Positions 21,101-26,724 of a stretch of DNA of 26,724 nt are shown piece after piece. Made by a program: the position numbers and the translations under genes. Under the pieces are notes generated by a model. It was given only the letters and a program-made list of their open reading frames with translations. It ran no database searches and was not told the origin of the DNA. The DNA lies in contig BRYA01001456.1 of assembly GCA_030267965.1 (NCBI GenBank), forward strand, positions 1 to 26,724, in the 5' to 3' direction. Position 1 is the stretch's first letter. Each line of letters starts with the position of its first letter. The DNA comes from Triparma columacea. Lineage: Eukaryota; Sar; Bolidophyceae; Parmales; Triparmaceae.

Positions 21101-22995
21101 GACGAGTGCGAGGAGCTCGCGACTAGCCATTTGAATAATAAACCTGTTGTTCAAACTTTGGAGAACGTTAAATCGAAACTTGCCAAAGTCAACGAGGATG
21201 AAATCGTAATGAAAGAGCTAGCGGACTTGAAAATCAAGGCGCTTGAGATTGAGGTTGAGGACCTCGGTAACGATCTTGAGGATAAAGAGGGTGCTCTTTA
21301 CGAGTTGGAGGAGCGGGCGTCTGAGTTGGAGGAGATGGAGAAGAAGGTAAGGGAGGAGAGGGACGGGTTGTTGAGGGAGAAGGAGAAGGCTTGGTTCAGG
21401 ACCGAGGAGAATAAAGAGGTTGACAAGGCAAACGAAGAGAGGGATGAAGCCGTCAAGCAACTCAAAGAGTTCAAGGGAAGGAAGGGATTCACGACTAAGG
21501 AGGAGGAGTTTAAGGTGGAGATTGAAACACTGAAAGCAAAGGTTAAAGAACTAGAGGGGATAATAGAAGCCGAGCACTCTTGGAGAGAGAAGGACCTGAA
21601 GCCTACGATCGCGATTGTGCAAGAGGAGAAGCGGGAGATGGTGAAAACGATCGCTCGACAAAGCTCACTCATGGAGGAGAACGAGGTGAGGGGATGAACG
21701 AAGGCAGCAGGTTGCCCGAATTTTATTATCTATATTGGGAAGATGTAATTATCGGAGAACCATTGACGTTTGTACTAACCGGGCTTTCATCGCAGGTCGA
21801 GGCTGTCCAGAAGGCTTCTGCGCTAGAATCTGCTCTCTCTGAAATCTCCATACTCAAGGAGGAGAAATCAGAGTTCGCTCTTAAACTCGGGGAGATAAAG
21901 AAGGCGTTCGAGAGCAAGGAGGCCGTTACAAAGATGCGTGAGGATGGTCTTGGGGATGAGGTGAAGAAACTTCTTAAGGAAAAGGGTGATTTAGTAATGG
22001 AGAACTCCCGGCTTAAAGCCGCGGTTACAGCTGCTTCTGTTGAGAAGCCCGAGCTCGCTGCGAAGCTCGGTGAGTTGAAGAGGGCATTAGTGCGTAACGA
22101 TTCCACCACAAAGGTCAGGGAGGAGGGTCTTGAGGACTCTGTCGCAAAGCTTTTGAAGGAAAAGGGGGACGCGGTTATGGAGAACGACCAGCTTAAGGCA
22201 GCGCTTAAGGCGGCGAGGGCGGAGGTTGAGGCTGCGGGGGCGGAGAAGGTTGAGCTTGCAGCGAAGCTAGGGCAGTTGAAGAAGTCGCTCGTTCGGAACG
22301 ATTCTCAAACGAAGATGAGGGAAGAAGGTCTTGAAGACGAGGTTAAGAAACTCCTGAAGGAAAAGGGGGACCTTGTCATGGAGAACGACAGGCTTTTGGC
22401 GGAGGAAAAGGACAGGGAGGACGGGAGTAAGTGGGAACCTTTAACTCTCCCTCAGAGGGAGGATATGCTTTTGAAAATATCCTCTCTCAAGACCTTGATA
22501 TCAGGCAGGGCCGAAAGGCTCACCCTGGAGAGGGACACGGCTGTCGTTAGGGCAGCTCGGTTGAAGGAGGAGAGGGAGAAGAGTGAGGAGGAGCTTGAGG
22601 TTACGAAGCGCAACTTGGTTATGGCCATGGGGAAGATCGAGGAGTGGGAGGCCTGGCATGCAGCACAGGAGGAGGAGGAGGAGGAAGAGGAGGAGGTGGA
22701 AGGGGGGGGGGGGCTGTTTTCTGAGGGCAACGTTATGGAGGAGAGGTTGGAGGGTGGGGTTAAGGGTTTGCTTGACAGGTTGGAGGAGGTGGAAGGTGGG
22801 GGGGGGCTGTTTTCTGAGGGCAACGTTGTGGAGGAGGGGTTGGTGGAGGGGGGGGTTAAGGGATTGCTTGACAGCAGCTCTGAGGACGGGAGCGTGGTTA
22901 GCGCCGAAGCCAAGAAGAAGGAGGGTGAAGAAAGGAGGATGAAGAAGAGCGATGAAGATGGAGAAGACGAAGGCAGGCTATCGGACGTCGATTGA
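18107..22995 (+). CDS. Long coiled-coil protein with TPR-like N-terminus
   Basis: Eight exons, 18107-18678, 18748-19371, 19445-19639, 19719-19951, 20032-20468, 20552-20879, 20994-21685 and 21796-22995, join in phase to 1426 residues. The first 275 residues form helical pairs resembling TPRs (LTLNNMACFEKSQSLLPDAR, THSNMSAVLSAMKKHEGARR, HNLAVETEFTQGGDKALGWY). Residues 290-540 are low-complexity, rich in Ser/Thr/Pro. From about 570 to 1330 the sequence is almost continuous coiled coil rich in Glu/Lys/Leu. It includes three copies of a roughly 60-67 residue repeat (about 1050, 1110 and 1177) with the core KLLKEKGDxVMEN. Near the C-terminus an EEVEGGGGLFSEGNV block is duplicated. The tail is acidic. 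A cytoskeletal, ciliary or centrosomal scaffold is plausible, but no family was identified. The ATG has a good CCACC context. Introns are 69-114 nt, mostly starting with GTGAG. Confidence 0.85.
21862..22410 (+). repeat. Three tandem ~180-201 bp coding repeats
   Basis: Repeats start at about 21862, 22042 and 22243 within the last exon of the coiled-coil gene. Each encodes a unit opening EK(S/P/V)E and running through TKMREEGLEDEVKKLLKEKG-like sequence to VMEN. The second and third are longer by a short Ala-rich insert. Confidence 0.85.
22690..22875 (+). repeat. ~96-bp direct duplication with long G runs
   Basis: Two adjacent copies (about 22690-22785 and 22786-22875) encode EEVEGGGGLFSEGNV, then VKGLLD. 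The copies are very similar and each contains a run of nine or ten G. Indels in those runs would shift the frame, so this is a place where sequencing error or somatic slippage could matter. Confidence 0.85.
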
Positions 22996-23185
22996 TTGAG
23001 AGGACCTTCTATCGGTTTACAAAGAAAGTCATTGATTTTCAAAACGCAAAACGGACCTTTCTTTTTCTTCTTTCATCCCCCCCCCCGACCCCTTCTCTTG
23101 TATGGGATTTAAAAACCCTACCCTAACCCTAATTGAATATCCCCTCCCCCCCCCTCCCCTAAAAATCATCCCTAAAACCCCCCAT
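22996..23185. terminator. Shared 3' flank of convergent coiled-coil and isocitrate lyase genes
   Basis: Only 190 bp separate the two stop codons. The region has C runs and a short telomere-like CCCTAACCCTAA at about 23121-23133. Transcription from both sides must end here, but no specific polyadenylation signal was identified. Confidence 0.4.
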
Positions 23186-24978
23186 CTACTTCCCGAATTG
23201 GTCTTCCGTGACCCCGCTTCCCATAGCCGCCGTGCTGCTGTTCCCTCCCGATGCCGTGTTAACCATAGTATCAACGAGTTCCGCCCCTGACCACTTCTGG
23301 TGTGTCAAAAGTTCAACTTTCTCCTTCGCTTCCATTCTCTGGATGTTCTGAACGTACGCGAGCATGCCCCTCTTAGCGTAGTCCCTCGCCAAGCGCGTAG
23401 TCATAAGCCCGTTACTGTGGAACCCGGCCAACGTAATGAACTGCCAGGTATACCCAAGTCTCCCTAACTCGTCATTGAATACCCCCAATTCCTGGTCCGT
23501 CATTCCTGCCTTATCCCAGTTGAAGCTCGGGCTCAAGTTGTACGCGAGCATCTGCTTCGGGAAACGCGAACGTACGCCCTCCGAGAACCTGCGCGCAACC
23601 GGGATCCCTGGTTTCCCAGTTTCCATCCAAATAAGGTCTGCGTACGGTGCGTAAGCGCGGCCTCGGGTTACGCAGAAATCAACGCCAGGACGGATACGGT
23701 AGTAGCCCTCGCGAGCACGGCAGGGCTCCCAGTCGAAGTACACTGCGTTCTTCCTCCCGAATATGGAGTCTGCGACGGAGCGGGATTTGGAGATGGACAT
23801 TTCCAGGGGTTTGGAGGCCTGCCATTTCCTCCTCATTGCGTCGGCTCTACCGCCTCCGATTGAGGATATCTTATCTAGGACAGCCTCGTTGAATGTCTTA
23901 AGCGTCCCCAGATCCCCGCCCTTATCACCTGGGTTAGTAACCCCTAGAATAAAAGGGTGATCTCTAGGGTCAACGTTCGAGTCAAGTAGCGTCGCCGCCT
24001 CCGCGTCCGTCCTAGCTACGATGATAGTGTCCGTACCCAGGATATCGCACGCCAACCTAGCAGCGACTAGACGGTCTACGTGCTCCTGGGTTGCGACTAG
24101 GACTTTACCACCCATGTGTCCGCACTTTTTAGTACCTGGTTTCTGATCCTCAAAGTGTATCCCTGAAGCTCCGGCTTCGACGAATAGTTTAACGAGTTTC
24201 ATGACGGCAGATAATCCCCCGTGTCCGGTGTCACCGTCAGCGACGATGGGTACGAAGTAATCTGTAGGTGGACCTGTGATAGGTTTACCGTCCATAATAG
24301 CCTTGGACCTTTCCTGGTGTTGCCTTTTGTCATGGTGCGCCTGGGCTCTGAAGAGCTGGTCGCACTTGTTCGGGACCGTGTTCATGGGGTAGTCCGCAAA
24401 GTCTGGTCCAGGCTCGTTGGTTGTTGAGGCAGTGGAGGAGCACTGCCATCCTGATATGTAGATGCTTGTAAGGTGGGGTGCCATTTGGATTACTTGGACG
24501 GGATCGAGGGCACCGTAGGTGTGGGAGTATCCGCCCTTGGACTGGAGGGTGATTAGGAGGTTGTAGAGCTTGGAGGCCATACGGGACGAAACGTAGGTGG
24601 GGAGGACTGAGGGACGGAGGGAGGCTACCTCCTCGGCAGTGTAGCGGCGGCTGAGTGGGGTGGGGTGGGGTGAGGGGTGGGGTGGGGTTAGGGGTGGGTT
24701 GGATATTTGCGGTGTCAGGTATATGCCAGATATGTATGGCAGATATCATGACCAGATTGTCGTGGGGCTGTGTTGATAAGGTTTGCTTGCTGGTCCTTGG
24801 CTCGTCCTAACTTCCCTTTCCTCTCTGCGTGTAAGCCCCAACACTTGCTCCAAACTTGCCCCCTACACTTGCCCCCTTTATTTTCTCACCTGGTATTAGC
24901 CCAGCGGTCGCTCTTCCACCACTGCTTGATGGCCTTAACGTCTGCCTTCAGCTTACTCGCCTCCTCCCTGGAAGACAT
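23186..24978 (-). CDS. ICL: Isocitrate lyase, glyoxylate cycle
   Basis: Exons 24978-24890 and 24650-23186 join in phase to 517 residues. The enzyme splits isocitrate into succinate and glyoxylate. Clear marks are WWKSDRW at the N-terminus, [18 protein letters not shown], the metal-binding [10 protein letters not shown] (166-175), and the catalytic [11 protein letters not shown] with Cys206. Later blocks include [19 protein letters not shown] and [11 protein letters not shown], ending [16 protein letters not shown]. No C-terminal SKL-type peroxisomal signal is present and no N-terminal mitochondrial presequence is obvious, so location is open. The start [11 protein letters not shown] is in a short first exon; a 239-nt intron follows with donor GTGAGA and acceptor CTCAG. 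It is divergent from a succinate/fumarate carrier that would handle its succinate product. Confidence 0.95.
24656..24702 (+). repeat. G-run repeat in the isocitrate lyase intron
   Basis: Repeated GGGGT blocks, with at least seven G runs of three or four, lie immediately upstream of the ICL acceptor. On the transcribed minus strand this is the C-rich tract before the splice site. The plus strand could form a G-quadruplex. Confidence 0.7.
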
Positions 24979-25819
24979 GGTGGGGCGGGACAAGCCTATG
25001 GCTCCGCGGGATGTGTGGGGGACTGTGGACATTCTTTAAGTTGGCTGTGTGTTTGGGTGTGTGTGTGTTTGTGAGTTGGTGATGTGTGTAGTTGTGATAT
25101 GCGTGTGATATGGAGGTATTGTGTATGTGTTGTGTTAGTATGAGTGCGTATGGTATGGGATAAATGGGTTGTTAATGGATGGGTGAGAGGATGTTGGGAG
25201 AGGTGTCGGGAGAGTGTTTAATATGCCTGTATAATTATGTTGTATATAGTTGTATGACGTATAGTATTGTGTATATTATTTTATACGCTATATATACACA
25301 GATATATCTCCATTTCTTGTTAATATATCTTAATTGTGGTATAATATCCTTGCAGTTTCCTCGTGGGCGTCGTGGGCGAAAGTGATGTTGATATAATTTG
25401 GGGCATTATCAGCATACATTCATTACAATAACGGACTAGTATGTAATATAGTAGTCGTTATATTCGATTCCGCTAGTTGAATACAGTCAATACGTACATA
25501 ATTAACTCAAATTGGATTTGCTAAAAATGAGATCGTCGAAAGGATGAAGTTGAAAAGACTTGACACCTCCATTTTAGAACACACAAGATTGGGATAAAAG
25601 TGAAGAGCTTAGGCACGTTACGGTACTTCTTGCAGTACATGGCTGAGCGTGTGTGTACGTGTGAACCAATCGTCAATCGGTGCGTAGTCATGGCGCGTGC
25701 AGGTCAGATACTGGGTCTCTAATTCCACTATTTTTTTGACACCTACTTCAATTTTTCCCCTCCCCCGCCCAGAAATGCAAAAAAATTGGTGACAAAGCAG
25801 ATATTATATATCCCTTAAT
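24979..25819. promoter_or_regulatory. Shared upstream region of isocitrate lyase and the succinate/fumarate carrier
   Basis: About 840 bp separate the two divergent start codons and no convincing gene lies between. The ICL side is GT-rich (repeated GTGTGT). The centre, about 25220-25520, is AT-rich with TATATATACAC near 25291 and a TGACGT site at about 25255, which matches the bZIP/CRE core. Just before the carrier ATG is another AT-rich block, ATATTATATATCCC. Co-regulation is inferred from the arrangement. Confidence 0.5.
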
Positions 25820-26724
25820 ATGTCGCTAACGGTATCTAAACCTATGGCTACTGCGCCGAAGAAAAGGAGACACCCGTTAGAACACTTATTGGCCGGTGGT
25901 ACTGCTGGTAAGTCACATATAAACACCCTGACATATACATACTCGGGAACTACAACTAAAGACTAAGGTTTCAATCTAACTATACTATACATTTAGAGAC
26001 ATTAAGGGGAATATGAGGGGAATATTATAGTATATAACACCAACGTACACACACACATACACACAAACCCCCCCATACACACATAAACATCATCACTAAA
26101 TAACTCCATCACCACTCCCACCACCCCTCCCACCCATCCCCTTAATCAACACCACAACAACTAACTCCCTCCTCATCCCCTTTCCAACCCCCCCCCCCCC
26201 CTTCAGGTCTCGTTGAGAGTTCGTGCTGCCATCCTTTGGACACTATTAAGACACGCATGCAACTTAGGAGGCAGGTAGCAAACGCCAAGACTATGGGACC
26301 TCTTACAACAGGTAAGAAAAAGTTGGGGGGATTTAAAGAAGAGGGAGAACGAAAACAAAAGGAAGGGGGGAGGGGGAGGGAAAAGGAACAAGGGGAAGGA
26401 ACACAAGGCTGGACGTCATGAAAAAGTGCAGAAAGTACTAGTCAATGAGCAATGTGTACGAGCAATATAATATACTCGCAATACAATATACTCGCAATAC
26501 AATATACTCGCAATATAATATTTACTTACCCTCCCACCCCTCCACCCCCCCCAGCCTCCCGAATTGTAAAGCGCGAGGGTTTCCTGTCTCTCTACAAGGG
26601 TCTCTCCGCGGTATACTCCGGTATAATCCCCAAGATGGCTATCCGTTTCGCCTCCTTCGAGCAGTACAAGGAGTTCCTCAAGGACCCTTCAACCGGTCAC
26701 GTTTCCCAGACCTCCACCTTCTTC
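25820..26724 (+). CDS. SFC1: Mitochondrial succinate/fumarate carrier (3' partial)
   Basis: Exons 25820-25907, 26207-26311 and 26555 to the right edge join in phase; about 83 residues are visible. Mitochondrial carriers have three repeats, each with Px(D/E)xx(K/R). Here the first repeat shows HLLAGGTAGLVESSCCHPLD then TIKTRMQL, followed by REGFLSLYKGLSAV and SGIIPKMAIRFASFEQYKEF. These match the succinate/fumarate carrier (yeast Sfc1/Acr1) more than the citrate carrier, especially the CCHPLDTIK and IPKMAIRF motifs. The carrier brings cytosolic or peroxisomal succinate into mitochondria in exchange for fumarate, feeding the output of isocitrate lyase to the TCA cycle. The introns have GTAAG donors, unlike most others here. 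The remaining two carrier repeats lie outside the window. Confidence 0.88.
26045..26085. repeat. CA-rich simple sequence in carrier intron 1
   Basis: Interrupted ACACAC/ATACAC runs lie in the first intron of the succinate/fumarate carrier, upstream of a long C-rich tract leading to the acceptor TTCAG. This is simple sequence without evident function. Confidence 0.7.
26463..26521. repeat. 16-bp minisatellite in carrier intron 2
   Basis: Three copies of CAATAYAATATACTCG (26463, 26479 and 26495) and a partial fourth lie in the second intron of the carrier gene. The second and third are identical and the first differs by one base. Confidence 0.92.

Noticed and set aside
23118..23134. Telomere-like CCCTAACCCTAA
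   Set aside because: Only about two and a half units occur in a C-rich spacer between convergent genes; chance or a trivial interstitial repeat is enough to explain it.

Overview
The window is nuclear DNA of a photosynthetic eukaryote, most likely a secondary-plastid alga of the ochrophyte (stramenopile) type. Genes sit densely on both strands, and about two dozen spliceosomal introns could be placed because reading phase is kept across each junction. Two proteins (PheS and PGRL1) open with a signal peptide followed by an aromatic residue at the likely cleavage site, as in the ASAFAP-type targeting of red-derived complex plastids. The giant multi-START membrane protein at the left edge resembles a family I associate with Parmales/Bolidophyceae (Triparma). 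That assignment comes from memory and was not tested by a search.

Layout from left to right. 1-4074 (-): truncated gene for a very large START-like repeat protein with a membrane segment. 4231-5620: tandem repeat of roughly 370-440 bp units with an internal 24-bp minisatellite; each unit carries a copy of a 33-nt exon-like segment of a small minus-strand gene that begins near 5998. 6003-6991: no firm gene, possibly an old dispersed repeat. 6992-8822 (-): five-exon GPR107/LU7TM-type membrane protein. 9131-11267 (+), divergent from it: bacterial-type phenylalanyl-tRNA synthetase alpha subunit with a plastid presequence, fused in frame to a C-terminal EMAPII-type tRNA-binding domain. 11531-13968 (+): lipase maturation factor family protein. 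14023-15483 (-): unrecognised single-pass protein with heptad repeats. 15580-15960: AT-rich island. 16355-17610 (-): PGRL1. 18107-22995 (+), divergent from PGRL1: eight-exon, 1426-residue helical/coiled-coil protein. 23186-24978 (-): isocitrate lyase. 25820 to the right edge (+), divergent from it: mitochondrial succinate/fumarate carrier, cut by the edge.

Functional links. Isocitrate lyase and the succinate/fumarate carrier are consecutive steps in handling glyoxylate-cycle succinate and share one upstream region. PheS and PGRL1 both serve the plastid. The GPR107-like protein and the LMF protein both belong to the secretory pathway. Several introns begin with the same extended sequence (GTGAGAATGGACAAGAA-like), and most have a CTAAC branch-point-like motif before a pyrimidine tract and YAG. 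The strongest oddities are the PheS-EMAPII fusion, the exon-multiplying tandem repeat and the shared intron 5' ends.
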